64,000 nucleotides of DNA from Arthrobacter sp. DWC3 (GCF_002929375.1 NZ_PJIP01000012.1:1-64000); one strand, 5' to 3'; counted from the stretch's first letter, positions 1 through 9,120 are shown. The notes: generated by a model not told the origin, from the sequence alone. Made by a program: numbers and translations.

Positions 1-711
1 GGTGGGGGACAGGCCGGGCAGGACGGCGGCTGCCAGGCGTAGGCGGCGTTTGGCTTCGGCCCGGCTGATGCCCAGGGCCGAGCGCAGGAAGTCCGCGCAA
101 TCCCTGAACCCAGCACCCGCCCGGCCACCGAACGCCGACACCCCCGACGCTCCTGACGCCAGGACCCCGGAACCGGTACCAGTGCCTGCGGTAGTAGTGG
201 TGCTGGCGCTGCCAGTGGTGCCGCCGGCGCCGGCGGTGTTGGCGCTGGACCATGTCGTGCCCCACGTGGTGCCCCACGCGGCGGCGGGGTCAGCCGACGC
301 AGGACCGGCCGAACCGACACCCAGCGGTGACCCACCACGCGACACCGCGCTCGATGACGGGCCCGACGAGCCGAGCGAGCCGGACGACACGGCGCTGAAC
401 GACACGGCGCCGAGCGAGGAGTCGCCCGACGAACCGGAGGAGCCCGACAAGCCAGATGACCCGGACGACGGGCGGTCCACGAAGGGCCCGGCAGCGAGGT
501 TGTGTTCCTCGGCAAGACGAGCAGCCACGACCTGCAGATGATCCACCAGCCTCGAAGCACGCTCGACGTCGACGACCACGTGTAAAGCGTCACGCCCGGA
601 CAGGGCCTGGTCATGTCGGCCTACCGCCTCTACGCATTCCGTGAGACTTGCGCAGGCGGAGTCGATCAACCCGGGGATGTCCGGGAAACTCTCGAGCGGT
701 GCAACGGCCAT
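1..711 (-). CDS. DUF222-type HNH endonuclease family protein, N-terminal part (cut by window edge)
   Basis: The minus-strand frame is open from an ATG at 711 to the window edge (237 codons, no stop), with an in-frame TAA four codons before the ATG, so the start is constrained. Residues 1-78 resemble the N-terminal helices of actinobacterial DUF222 proteins. Residues 79-200 are a Ser/Gly/Ala/Thr-rich insert. The typical DUF222 stretch resumes at about 201-237 (GFRDCADFLRSALG, then a basic helix and LPGLSPT). In the family the HNH nuclease domain is C-terminal, so here it would lie outside the window. Such proteins occur in many copies in Arthrobacter genomes and their role is unsettled. No clear ribosome binding site is seen. 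The long low-complexity insert inside the domain is unusual. Family call is by pattern recognition. Confidence 0.7.
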   Translation of the reverse strand, partial: MAVAPLESFPDIPGLIDSACASLTECVEAVGRHDQALSGRDALHVVVDVERASRLVDHLQVVAARLAEEHNLAAGPFVDRPSSGSSGLSGSSGSSGDSSLGAVSFSAVSSGSLGSSGPSSSAVSRGGSPLGVGSAGPASADPAAAWGTTWGTTWSSANTAGAGGTTGSASTTTTAGTGTGSGVLASGASGVSAFGGRAGAGFRDCADFLRSALGISRAEAKRRLRLAAAVLPGLSPT

Positions 712-893
712 ACGGCAATTTTATGGAACAGGTGTTCTATTCCGAAGCGCCGGGCATGAATGTGGAGGACAAGTGGTCGGGACTCTTCCACATAGCAGAG
801 GGCTGTGGACAGTGGTTGGTCGGGTGCCCCACGACCGCTCCATGACCGCTTCACGACCACCCGACAATCGCCAGGTGCTCCCTCCAGGTACGC

Positions 894-2087
<1,194 letters not shown>

Positions 2088-2261
2088 TTAACCGTCCGAC
2101 CGAAGCCGTCCTGTCCGCGCTCCGCCCGATTGCCGGGGCTGTTGCGCCATGGGTTAACCTTGGGGAGCGTGGGGCGGAGCAGTCCGTGGCGGCTTTGGCC
2201 TGCCTCACCGGCGTGAGGCATTCCAGCCGCGCACCCGCACCGCACCAAGGAGCTGAACCGC

Positions 2262-2960
2262 ATGACGGACCTCATCGACACCACTGAGATGTACCTGCGG
2301 ACCATCCTTGAGCTCGAGGAAGAGAACATCGTCGCCCTCCGTGCGCGCATCGCCGAGCGCCTCCGCCACTCCGGGCCGACCGTCTCCCAGACCATCGGCC
2401 GCATGGAGCGTGACGGACTCGTGGTCGTCTCCGGCGACCGGCACCTCGAACTCACCGAGCTGGGCCGCCACCGGGCCACGGGCGTCATGAGGAAGCACCG
2501 TCTGGCCGAGCGACTGCTCAGCGACGTCATCGGCCTCGACTGGGCCTACGTCCACGACGAAGCGTGTCGCTGGGAGCACGTGATGAGCGAGCGGGTGGAG
2601 CGGCGGCTCTACGAACTCCTCGGTAAGCCCTCCGAATCGCCGTACGGCAACCCCATCCCCGGTCTCGCAGCGATCGGCGGCGTCGAGTCCGAGCGGTTCA
2701 CCGACGGCGTGGTGACCCTGCTGTCCGCCATGGGCACCTACGCCCCCGGAAAACAGGTCACCCTGGTACGCCTCGCCGAGCCGATCCAGGTGGATCCGGA
2801 ACTGCTCACGCAGCTCGACGAGGGCGGCCTCCGCCCCGGCGCACAGCTCAACCTCGAGTCGGTGGGCGGCTACGTGTCCGTCCGTGTCCCGGGCGTCGAA
2901 GGAGCCCTCGAACTGCCTCCCGAGGTGGCCTCGCACGTGTTCGTCTCCGTCGCCGCCTGA
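2262..2960 (+). CDS. ideR: DtxR/IdeR-family iron-dependent repressor
   Basis: 232 residues. An N-terminal winged helix (about 1-65) is followed by the dimerisation and metal-binding domain (66-140) and an SH3-like C-terminal part (about 150-232). All classical DtxR ligands are at their standard numbers: M10, C102, E105 and H106 for the primary site, and H79, E83 and H98 for the ancillary site. Cysteine at 102 is typical of the iron-sensing DtxR/IdeR branch rather than manganese-sensing MntR. Expected role: Fe(II)-bound dimers repress iron uptake and siderophore genes. It is divergent from serC and stands alone. The iron assignment is inferred from ligands; targets are not visible here. Confidence 0.9.
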   Translation: MTDLIDTTEMYLRTILELEEENIVALRARIAERLRHSGPTVSQTIGRMERDGLVVVSGDRHLELTELGRHRATGVMRKHRLAERLLSDVIGLDWAYVHDEACRWEHVMSERVERRLYELLGKPSESPYGNPIPGLAAIGGVESERFTDGVVTLLSAMGTYAPGKQVTLVRLAEPIQVDPELLTQLDEGGLRPGAQLNLESVGGYVSVRVPGVEGALELPPEVASHVFVSVAA

Positions 2961-3043
2961 GAACGCCTCCGGGCGCAGGCTCACGATGCCGGACGCCGGT
3001 CGAGCATGCCGCACCAGGACGATGGACATCGGCTGAGCGAGCT

Positions 3044-3105
3044 GACGCCGGTCAACGACGCGGGCCAGCATGCCGTCCCGGCCCGAAGACGCCGGTCAAC
3101 GACGC
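3044..3105. repeat. 18-bp direct repeat pair
   Basis: GACGCCGGTCAACGACGC occurs at 3044-3061 and again at 3088-3105, 44 bp apart, in the non-coding stretch after the ideR-like gene. It lies just before the 10-bp tandem array and shares its GACGCC flavour. No function assigned. Confidence 0.7.
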
Positions 3106-3130
3106 CGGACGCCGCCCGAGGGCGTCGACC

Positions 3131-3210
3131 GATGACGCCTGACGACGCCTGACGACGCCTGACGACGCCTGACGACGCCTGACGACGCCTGACGACGCCT
3201 GACGACGCCT
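3131..3210. repeat. Tandem array of a 10-bp unit (GACGACGCCT), eight copies
   Basis: Seven perfect copies run from 3141 to 3210, and a first copy at 3131-3140 has one mismatch (GAT instead of GAC). The period of 10 bp matches one helical turn, so all copies face the same side of the DNA. The array ends about 70 bp before the predicted promoter of the riboswitch-controlled NlpC/P60 operon. It encodes nothing convincing in any frame. It may be a variable-number tandem repeat, or a phased protein-binding or bending element. Confidence 0.9.
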
Positions 3211-3281
3211 GACGGACCGGCGCCCATATGATCCTCCCAATGACCGTCGTCATCAAGAACACACCGTTCCGTGATCGTAAT

Positions 3282-3310
3282 GTGACAAACGGGTGTTTCT
3301 GATGTAGCTT
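3282..3310 (+). promoter_or_regulatory. Predicted promoter of the NlpC/P60 operon
   Basis: GTGACA at 3282-3287 and TAGCTT at 3305-3310 are separated by 17 bp, a housekeeping-sigma-like arrangement with a weak -10. Transcription from about 3317 would give a leader of roughly 220 nt containing the complete riboswitch. Call rests on spacing and position only. Confidence 0.4.
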
Positions 3311-3347
3311 TCATCTCGTGCCAAATTCGCTTTAGATCCGGCACCCT

Positions 3348-3535
3348 CCTGCAAATCGCCTAGCTCTGCCATTGCTCGAGGTCCGTCCGCACCATCGCAT
3401 GGCAGAGGCGGGGGAACCAATTTCTGGGTTTCGTAACCGAAATCCTTGGGGTTAAGTCGCTGCTTCACGCAGCGGCCGGGTGACTCCCATCCGAATCCGA
3501 CAGCTCACCTCGCAGGCGTTGGGAGAGGCAATCCA
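3348..3535 (+). ncRNA. c-di-AMP riboswitch (ydaO/yuaA class)
   Basis: The leader carries the conserved blocks of the ydaO family (Rfam RF00379) in order. The 5' strand ATCGCCTAGCTCTGCC pairs with GGCAGAGGCGG at 3401-3411. Then come GGGGGAACCAA, TTGGGGTTAAGTC, a small variable hairpin, GGGTGACTCCC, and the hallmark CCGACAGCTCACCTCG followed by CAGGCG. It ends against the Shine-Dalgarno and GTG start of the first NlpC/P60 gene, so ligand binding could limit translation or transcription. In actinobacteria this class is known ahead of wall-hydrolase genes and normally turns expression off when c-di-AMP is high. Outer boundaries are approximate. Confidence 0.93.
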
Positions 3536-3537
3536 AC

Positions 3538-4368
3538 GTGTCCAATAGCTCTTTGCTGGGCCGCCACCGTGCGGCCCGGAACGTCAGCGCGCTGACGAAC
3601 CTGTCCACTGCAGTCACCTCCAATGCCGGATCGGTCGGCCGCCAGGCAGCCGTCATCATCGCCGCTTCGGGCCTCGTCCTGACCGCCGGCCTGCCGGCCC
3701 ACGGCGCGACCCCCGCCGAGCGTGAAGTCCAGTCCTCCACAGCGCTGACCGCCCGTGTCGTCTCGACCGGAGTCACCGTCCCCGCCACCGCGACGGTCTC
3801 GTTCGACCGCGTGGCCGTCGAGGTCACCGCAGCTCCCGAGCCCGTCGTCGAGGCGCCCGCTCCCGTCGTGGAAGCGCCGGCACCGGTAGCAGCACCCGTC
3901 GCCGTCGCTCCGGTCGCAGCGCCGGCCGCTCCCGCCCCGGTCGCCGTGGCTGCTGCAGTTGCCGCACCGGCTCCCGTGGCACAGGCCGTAGCGCCCGCCG
4001 CTGTCGCACCGGCTCCCGCAGTCGCCGCACCGCAGCCAGCTCCCGCTCCCGTCCAGTCCTCCGGCGTCGCTGCCGGCCTGGTCGGCTCGGCGTACGCCCA
4101 GATCGGCGTGGCCCAGGACTGCACCGCCATGGTCGAGAAGGCACTGCGCTCGGTCGGGAAGTCCGTCGGCGATCTCGCCCCGGGCCAGTTCTTCCAGTTC
4201 GGCGACGTCGTCGGCAGCCCCGCTGCCGGCGATCTCGTGATCACCGGCGGCCACGTGGCCATCTACGTCGGTAACGGCCAGGTCATCAGTGGCGGCCTGA
4301 ACGGTATGAACACCGGCCTCCACTCCCTGTCCGACCTGCCCGGCGCCAGCTTCGTCCGCGTTCGCTAA
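3538..4368 (+). CDS. Secreted NlpC/P60-type cell-wall hydrolase, paralogue 1
   Basis: 276 residues from a GTG start preceded by GGGAGAGG. Layout: a basic N-terminus, a long signal-like hydrophobic stretch (about 38-58) ending near a cleavage-like AHG/ATP, a 100-residue Ala/Pro/Val linker (about 95-180), and a C-terminal NlpC/P60-like domain. The probable catalytic cysteine is C195 in AQDCTAMV and the histidine is H239 in GGHVAIYVG, matching the Cys-His pair of gamma-D-Glu-diamino-acid endopeptidases that cut peptidoglycan stem peptides. It is the first gene after the riboswitch and is followed 25 bp later by a paralogue. A wall-remodelling role tied to turgor or c-di-AMP status is inferred from the riboswitch. 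Confidence 0.85.
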   Translation: MSNSSLLGRHRAARNVSALTNLSTAVTSNAGSVGRQAAVIIAASGLVLTAGLPAHGATPAEREVQSSTALTARVVSTGVTVPATATVSFDRVAVEVTAAPEPVVEAPAPVVEAPAPVAAPVAVAPVAAPAAPAPVAVAAAVAAPAPVAQAVAPAAVAPAPAVAAPQPAPAPVQSSGVAAGLVGSAYAQIGVAQDCTAMVEKALRSVGKSVGDLAPGQFFQFGDVVGSPAAGDLVITGGHVAIYVGNGQVISGGLNGMNTGLHSLSDLPGASFVRVR

Positions 4369-4393
4369 AACCAAATCCCCGGAGTATTCCCCC

Positions 4394-5281
4394 ATGTCTT
4401 CATCCGTCATGCCCGCACGCCATAAAGCAGAAGCGCGCTCCGCCGCCAGCTTCTCCGATCTCGCCAAAGCAGTCACCTCGAACGCGACCGGGATGGGCCG
4501 CCAGGCCGCCGTCATCGTCGCCGCTTCGGGCCTCGTCCTGACCAGCGGCGTCGCAGCCAACGCTGCCGACCTCCAGCCCCAGCGCGACGTCGCCGCGTCC
4601 AGCATCTCGCTCGCTTCGGCCCGCACCGCGGTCGTAGCACCCGCCGCTTCCGTCGTGTCCTTCAACAGGACCGCGGTCAAGGTCAATGCGAAGCCTGTCG
4701 TCGCCCCCCAGGCCCCCGTCGCCGAAGCGCCCGTCGTCGAGGCCCCGGTGGCCGAAGCACCCGCAGCCCCGGCTCCCGCCGCCGTCGCAGTTCCCGCCGC
4801 CGCCGTCGCGGCTCCTGCCGTCCAGGCGGCCGCTCCCGTGGTCGTGAAGGCTCCGGCGCCCGTCGCCGCCCCGGCGGCAGCCGCAGCTCCGATCGCCCCG
4901 GCACCCGCACCCGCAGCCCCCGCTGCTCCCGCTGCTCCCGCCGCGTCGTCCGGCGTTGCCGCGACGATCGCCGCAGCAGCCAAGGGCCAGCTCGGCGTCA
5001 CGCAGGACTGCACCCGCCTGGCCAGCAACGCGCTGGCCGCCGCGGGCATCAACTTCCACGGCTGGCCGGCAGGCTACCTCTCCCTGGGACGCACCGTCAG
5101 CGCCGGCGAGGCCATCCCCGGAGACCTGATCTACTACGCGAACGGTGGCATGGGCATGGCCCACATCGCCGTGTACATCGGTGGCGGCCAGGCCGTGCAC
5201 GGTGGGTTCAACGGCAACTCCACGGCGATCGCACCCGCCGAGCTCGGTTCGGGTGGCGTCTACATCCGCGTCGGCGGCTGA
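4394..5281 (+). CDS. Secreted NlpC/P60-type cell-wall hydrolase, paralogue 2
   Basis: 295 residues, ATG with GGAG nine bases upstream. The N-terminus shares the region around SNATGMGRQAAVIVAASGLVLT with paralogue 1, which marks tandem duplication. It has a similar Ala/Pro/Val linker (about 105-190) and a C-terminal NlpC/P60-like domain with C206 in TQDCTRLA and H257 in MAHIAVYIGGG. It follows the first paralogue by 25 bp and precedes a strong terminator, so both probably share the riboswitch-controlled transcript. The two catalytic domains differ more than the secretion regions, suggesting divergent substrates or timing. Confidence 0.85.
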   Translation: MSSSVMPARHKAEARSAASFSDLAKAVTSNATGMGRQAAVIVAASGLVLTSGVAANAADLQPQRDVAASSISLASARTAVVAPAASVVSFNRTAVKVNAKPVVAPQAPVAEAPVVEAPVAEAPAAPAPAAVAVPAAAVAAPAVQAAAPVVVKAPAPVAAPAAAAAPIAPAPAPAAPAAPAAPAASSGVAATIAAAAKGQLGVTQDCTRLASNALAAAGINFHGWPAGYLSLGRTVSAGEAIPGDLIYYANGGMGMAHIAVYIGGGQAVHGGFNGNSTAIAPAELGSGGVYIRVGG

Positions 5282-5295
5282 TCAGCGGTCTGATG

Positions 5296-5340
5296 CGACC
5301 ACGGAAGGACCGGCACGATGTGCCGGTCCTTCCGTGGTCG
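5296..5340 (+). terminator. Terminator hairpin after the NlpC/P60 pair
   Basis: A perfect 20-bp stem (5296-5315 with 5321-5340) around a 5-nt loop lies 15 bp after the stop of paralogue 2. The T-rich tail is poor, as usual in this GC-rich genome. Confidence 0.85.
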
Positions 5341-5505
5341 GGCAGGTAGCAGATTCGGCAACGCACCACACGCGCGCCGCCGGATCCTGCCCATTAGCCG
5401 CATGCGTGTGTTTTGCTTACCCTTGCAGTGTCAATCCGAAGCACTTCTCCCGAACCCCGGGATGGCAACCGGTTGCGGGAACAGGTCAGCATCGAGGCTT
5501 TGTTC

Positions 5506-6003
5506 ATGCGCACTCTCGTTCTGAATGCAGGGTATGAGCCACTGGCGGTGGTCACCTTCCGCCGGGCACTGGTGCTTGTGCTCACGGGGAAGGCCAGCGT
5601 CGTCGCCGAGGACGACGATCCGGTCGTCGGGCCCACGGAAGTGCTGGGCCGCCCGTCGGTGATCCTCCTCCACCGGTACGTGAAGATCCCGTACCGGCAC
5701 GACGTGACCGCCACACGACGCGGGGTCCTGCGCCGCGACAACCACCTGTGCGCATACTGCGGGAAGACCGCCTCGACCATCGACCACGTCCAGCCTCGGT
5801 CCAAGGGCGGCGCCGACACCTGGGAGAACCTCGTGGCGTGCTGCCTGAAGTGCAACAACGCCAAGGGGGACAAGACGCTCAGCAGCCTCGGCTGGAAGCT
5901 CCGGGTGGTCCCGCTCCCGCCCCGCGGGCCGCAGTGGCAGATCCGCGAGCTCGAGAAGCCCGCACCGCAGTGGAGCGAGTTCCTCGCGGAGAACGCCGCG
6001 TGA
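5506..6003 (+). CDS. HNH endonuclease domain protein (small actinobacterial type)
   Basis: 165 residues from ATG 5506 (GAGG upstream), beginning MRTLVLNAGYEPL, the usual start of this family. The C-terminal half is an HNH nuclease fold. The zinc-binding pairs are C82/C85 (CAYC) and C113/C116 (CLKC), the motif histidine is H94 in IDHVQPRSKGG, and the closing asparagine is in NNAKGD. Such stand-alone proteins are widespread in actinobacteria; their substrate is unknown and they are not obviously part of a restriction system here. It overlaps the next gene by four bases (GTGA), implying translational coupling with mobA, although no functional link is known. Confidence 0.88.
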   Translation: MRTLVLNAGYEPLAVVTFRRALVLVLTGKASVVAEDDDPVVGPTEVLGRPSVILLHRYVKIPYRHDVTATRRGVLRRDNHLCAYCGKTASTIDHVQPRSKGGADTWENLVACCLKCNNAKGDKTLSSLGWKLRVVPLPPRGPQWQIRELEKPAPQWSEFLAENAA

Positions 6004-6620
6004 CCCCTGGCGCTCCGCCGTTCGACGCGATCGTCCTCGCCGGCGGACGCTCCTCCCGCCTCGGCGGTGTCCCGAAGGCCGGCCTGGTGCTCGACGGCGA
6101 GACCCTGCTCCAGCGCACCTGCGCCGCCCTCTCCTCCGCGCTGCACCTGACGGTCGTGGGACCCGTGCCCGACGACGGACGTCCCAGGACGGGCACGGTG
6201 TCGTTCGTTCGGGAGGAACCCGCCTTCGCCGGGCCGGCGGCCGCCGTCGTCGCCGGATTCCGCGCATCGGCTCCCCGCGCATCGTCGAAGCCCAGGGCGC
6301 CGTGGTGCGCCGTCGTGGCATGCGACATGCCCCGCGTGGGAGAGCTTCTCGCACTTCTCCTCGCCGAGGCCGCGGAGGGTGGCGACACCTCCCTGGTGGC
6401 GGTCGACGACGGCCGCGACCAGCCGCTGGCGGCGCTGTACCGGACCGATCACCTCGCCGCCGCCGTCGATGCCGTGCTGGCCCGCGGGTCCGCCGACAAC
6501 CTCTCGATGCGAAGCCTCCTTGCTAGTGTGAGGACCAGACCCGTCCCGGTTCCGCCGGGCACGACGCACGATGTCGACACCTGGCAGGACGCACGAGAAC
6601 TGGGTGTCGACGTCCCCTGA
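6000..6620 (+). CDS. mobA: Molybdenum cofactor guanylyltransferase
   Basis: 206 residues from a GTG that overlaps the HNH stop (GTGA). The N-terminal AIVLAGGRSSRLGGVPKAGL is the nucleotide-binding loop of MobA-like transferases. CDMPRV near residue 109 holds the metal-binding aspartate, and DDGRDQPLAALYR fits the family. MobA joins GMP to molybdopterin to make the guanine dinucleotide form used by DMSO-reductase-family enzymes such as formate dehydrogenase. That fits moeA and fdhD downstream. The proteins sharing the fold (MobA, MocA, CofC) are similar, but the context favours MobA. Confidence 0.85.
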   Translation: MTPGAPPFDAIVLAGGRSSRLGGVPKAGLVLDGETLLQRTCAALSSALHLTVVGPVPDDGRPRTGTVSFVREEPAFAGPAAAVVAGFRASAPRASSKPRAPWCAVVACDMPRVGELLALLLAEAAEGGDTSLVAVDDGRDQPLAALYRTDHLAAAVDAVLARGSADNLSMRSLLASVRTRPVPVPPGTTHDVDTWQDARELGVDVP

Positions 6621-6637
6621 CACCACCCGGAGGGCCC

Positions 6638-6922
6638 ATGGACGACCGCCAGAAACTGCTGCACGAGTGGACCGAGAAGCTGCTCGCCGCCTTCGAGATC
6701 GAAGGGACGGAGGTCGACATCGACGCCGTTCTCGGCCTGGCCGGACGGGCCGCCCACGGCGTGGTGCGGCCGGCGGCACCCCTCACCACGTTCGTCGTCG
6801 GCTACGCCGCGGGTCTCGCCGTCGGCAGCGGGCAGGCCGAGGAGCAGGTGGCCATGCGGTCCGCGACGGCGGTGGCCGACGCCCTCTGCGCGCAGGCCGC
6901 GGCGGAAGGGGGCACCGAATGA
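6638..6922 (+). CDS. DUF6457-type small protein in the molybdenum cofactor operon
   Basis: 94 residues, mostly helical and acidic at the start (MDDRQKLLHEWTEKL), with a hydrophobic middle (GRAAHGVVRPAAPLTTFVVG). It matches my memory of the DUF6457 family, which recurs next to mobA and moeA in actinobacteria. It sits 17 bp after mobA with GGAGGG ahead of its ATG, and overlaps moeA by four bases (ATGA). Function is unknown; constant linkage suggests a cofactor-handling or chaperone role (inference). Confidence 0.75.
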   Translation: MDDRQKLLHEWTEKLLAAFEIEGTEVDIDAVLGLAGRAAHGVVRPAAPLTTFVVGYAAGLAVGSGQAEEQVAMRSATAVADALCAQAAAEGGTE

Positions 6923-8187
6923 GGGAGGCAGCCTCAGGACGCGACGTCGACTGGGCGGCCGCACGTACGCTCGCGCACACCGCAGGCCGACCCCTGCCGT
7001 TCCAGACCGTCACCCTGGCCGACGCCCTGGGGCAGACGCTCGCCGAACCGGTCCACGCGCTGCAGGCCATCCCGCACTACGCGTCGTCCGCGATGGACGG
7101 CTGGGCGGTCAGCGGCGAGCCGCCCTGGACGCTGGTGAGCCACGCCGAGCCGGAGGAGCACCTGCGGGGCAGGCCCTCACCGCACGCCGATTCCGGTGAG
7201 GTGTCGCTGGCGCCCGGCGAGGCCACGTTCATCCTCACGGGAGGAGTGGTCCCGCAGAACGCCCACGGCATCCTCCGGACCGAACACGGCTCCGTCCGCG
7301 GCGACACGCTCGAGCGCAACGGATCGGCGCGACCCGACGAGCCGTCGCTCCACGAGCACGTGCGGCCCGCGGGGGAGGAGGCCGAGGAGGGCTCCGAGGC
7401 CATTCCCGCCGGAGTGGTGCTGAATCCCGCGCAGATCGCCCTGGCCGCGGTATGCGGTCATGACACGCTCGCCGTCCTCAGGGCACCGCGCGTGTCGCTG
7501 CTCATGACGGGCGACGAGGTGATCGACCACGGCCTGCCGCACCCCGGCCAGGTACGTGACACCTTCGGCCCCCAGCTGCCCGGGTTCGTGGCGATGCTGG
7601 GCGGCCACGTGGACGTCGCCGGCCGTGCGAAGGACGACCTCGACGACGTCGTGGCGGCCATCAGCGCGGAACCCACCGACGAGTTCTCCCTGGCACGCGC
7701 ATCCGGCGACGTGCTGATCACGACCGGCGGGACGGGCAGCTCCTCCGCGGACCACATCCGCCGCGCGCTCACGGAACTGGGCGCGGAGCTGATCATCGAC
7801 GGCATCGCGATGCGGCCGGGTCACCCGACCCTGCTGGCACGCCTGCCCGACGGACGCTTCCTCGTGGGGCTCCCCGGCAATCCGCTGGCCGCGATGATGG
7901 CGATGCTCACCGTCGCCGCGCCGCTGCTCGCGGGACTGCGCGGATCCGCACTCGACGAGCCCCGGACGGTGACGAGCGCCGACGCCTTCGAGCCGCTGCC
8001 GGGCAGGAGCCGGCTCGTACCCTACCGGACCGAAGCCGGCCGGGCGGTACCGAGCACCCACCAGCGCTCGGGCATGCTGCGCGGCCTCGCCGCCGCGCAC
8101 GGCGTCCTGGTGGTCCCGCCCGAGGGCTGCGCGGCGGGCGACGACGTCCCGGCGCTGCCCCTGCCCTGGCCCGCCCCCGGGACCTGA
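6919..8187 (+). CDS. moeA: Molybdopterin molybdenumtransferase
   Basis: 422 residues starting at the ATG that overlaps the DUF6457 stop. MoeA inserts molybdate into adenylated molybdopterin. Seen: the N-terminal ASSAMDGWAV segment, the middle MTGDEVI block, TTGGTGSSSADH (the MPT-binding motif of MoeA/MogA folds), GMAMRPG-like IAMRPGHPTLLA, and GLPGNPLAAMM. A loop with acidic residues (about 150-165) is slightly expanded. It is the third gene of mobA-DUF6457-moeA and precedes fdhD by 95 bp, so this is a compact block for maturing a molybdenum enzyme encoded elsewhere. Confidence 0.92.
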   Translation: MREAASGRDVDWAAARTLAHTAGRPLPFQTVTLADALGQTLAEPVHALQAIPHYASSAMDGWAVSGEPPWTLVSHAEPEEHLRGRPSPHADSGEVSLAPGEATFILTGGVVPQNAHGILRTEHGSVRGDTLERNGSARPDEPSLHEHVRPAGEEAEEGSEAIPAGVVLNPAQIALAAVCGHDTLAVLRAPRVSLLMTGDEVIDHGLPHPGQVRDTFGPQLPGFVAMLGGHVDVAGRAKDDLDDVVAAISAEPTDEFSLARASGDVLITTGGTGSSSADHIRRALTELGAELIIDGIAMRPGHPTLLARLPDGRFLVGLPGNPLAAMMAMLTVAAPLLAGLRGSALDEPRTVTSADAFEPLPGRSRLVPYRTEAGRAVPSTHQRSGMLRGLAAAHGVLVVPPEGCAAGDDVPALPLPWPAPGT

Positions 8188-8282
8188 GGCTCCTGTCCAC
8201 CTCGCTGCGGGGATCCCGGGTGGACGGGACGACCGCCCGGGGTCGACTAACCTCGTCCTAGGACCGAGGCAAGGAGCGCAGC

Positions 8283-9110
8283 ATGAACCGGGTCACCCAG
8301 CGACGCCGCATCACCAAGTTCCGCGTCGGGGCACAGACGGGACGCCGCGAGGACGTGCTGGCGGGGGAGGAGCCCCTGGAGATCCGTCTCGGCGGCAGCG
8401 CCTTCACCGTGACCATGCGAACCCCGGGCGACGACTTCGACCTCGTGGCCGGATTCCTCGTCTCGGAGGGCGTGGTCTGGGAGCCCGGCCAGCTGCCCAG
8501 CCTGCGGTACTGCGCGGGCGTGGACGACAACGGCCAGCAGACCTTCAACGTGGTGGAGGCCCAGCTCCGGCCCGGCGTCGAACTGCCGGACACCGCGATG
8601 GAACGCCACGTGTACACCTCGAGCTCGTGCGGCATCTGCGGCACCGCGTCGATCGACGCGGTCCGGAAGTCCTCGCGGTTCGACCTGCACGACGACGCCG
8701 CACCCGTGGACCTCGGGATCCTGGCGTCCCTGCCGGACCGGCTCCGCGAGAGCCAGAAGCTGTTCGACCGCACGGGAGGCGTCCACGCAGCGGGCCTCTT
8801 CACCGCCGAGGGCGAGCTCCTGTGCCTGCGGGAGGACGTGGGACGGCACAACGCCGTCGACAAGGTGGTGGGTTGGGCGCTGCGCGAGGGGATGCTGCCC
8901 CTGCGCGGTACCATCCTCCAGGTCTCGGGCAGGGCGTCCTTCGAACTCGTCCAGAAGGCGCAACTCGCGGGCATCCCCGTGCTCGCGGCGGTCAGCGCGC
9001 CGTCGTCGCTCGCGGCGGACCTCGCCGACGACGCCGGACTCACGCTCGTGGGCTTCAGCCGCGGGACGACGCTGAACTGCTACTCGCACCCGGACCGCAT
9101 CGCCGCCTGA
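8283..9110 (+). CDS. fdhD: Formate dehydrogenase sulfurtransferase/accessory protein
   Basis: 275 residues. FdhD moves sulfur from a cysteine desulfurase to the molybdenum cofactor of formate dehydrogenase, which is needed for activity. The redox CxxC is C116-G-I-C119 in TSSSCGICGT. EDVGRHNAVDKVVG, and SGRASFELVQKA with LAAVSAPSSLA, are the other family signatures. The start codon has AAGGAGCGCAGC upstream. It lies downstream of moeA with its own small intergenic gap. No formate dehydrogenase is in the window. Confidence 0.95.
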   Translation: MNRVTQRRRITKFRVGAQTGRREDVLAGEEPLEIRLGGSAFTVTMRTPGDDFDLVAGFLVSEGVVWEPGQLPSLRYCAGVDDNGQQTFNVVEAQLRPGVELPDTAMERHVYTSSSCGICGTASIDAVRKSSRFDLHDDAAPVDLGILASLPDRLRESQKLFDRTGGVHAAGLFTAEGELLCLREDVGRHNAVDKVVGWALREGMLPLRGTILQVSGRASFELVQKAQLAGIPVLAAVSAPSSLAADLADDAGLTLVGFSRGTTLNCYSHPDRIAA

Positions 9111-9120
9111 GCAGTCGCCC

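Noticed and set aside
2-541. Plus-strand 179-codon open frame rich in Pro/Asp/Glu
   Set aside because: It is the antisense of the DUF222 gene on the minus strand, which has recognisable family blocks; the plus frame is only compositional.
3131-3213. CRISPR array
   Set aside because: The repeat unit is 10 bp, contiguous, with no unique spacers and no cas genes nearby.
3505-5052. Long minus-strand open frames, Ala/Gly-rich, over the NlpC/P60 genes
   Set aside because: They mirror the Ala/Pro/Val linker codons of the two secreted proteins; no ribosome site or domain.
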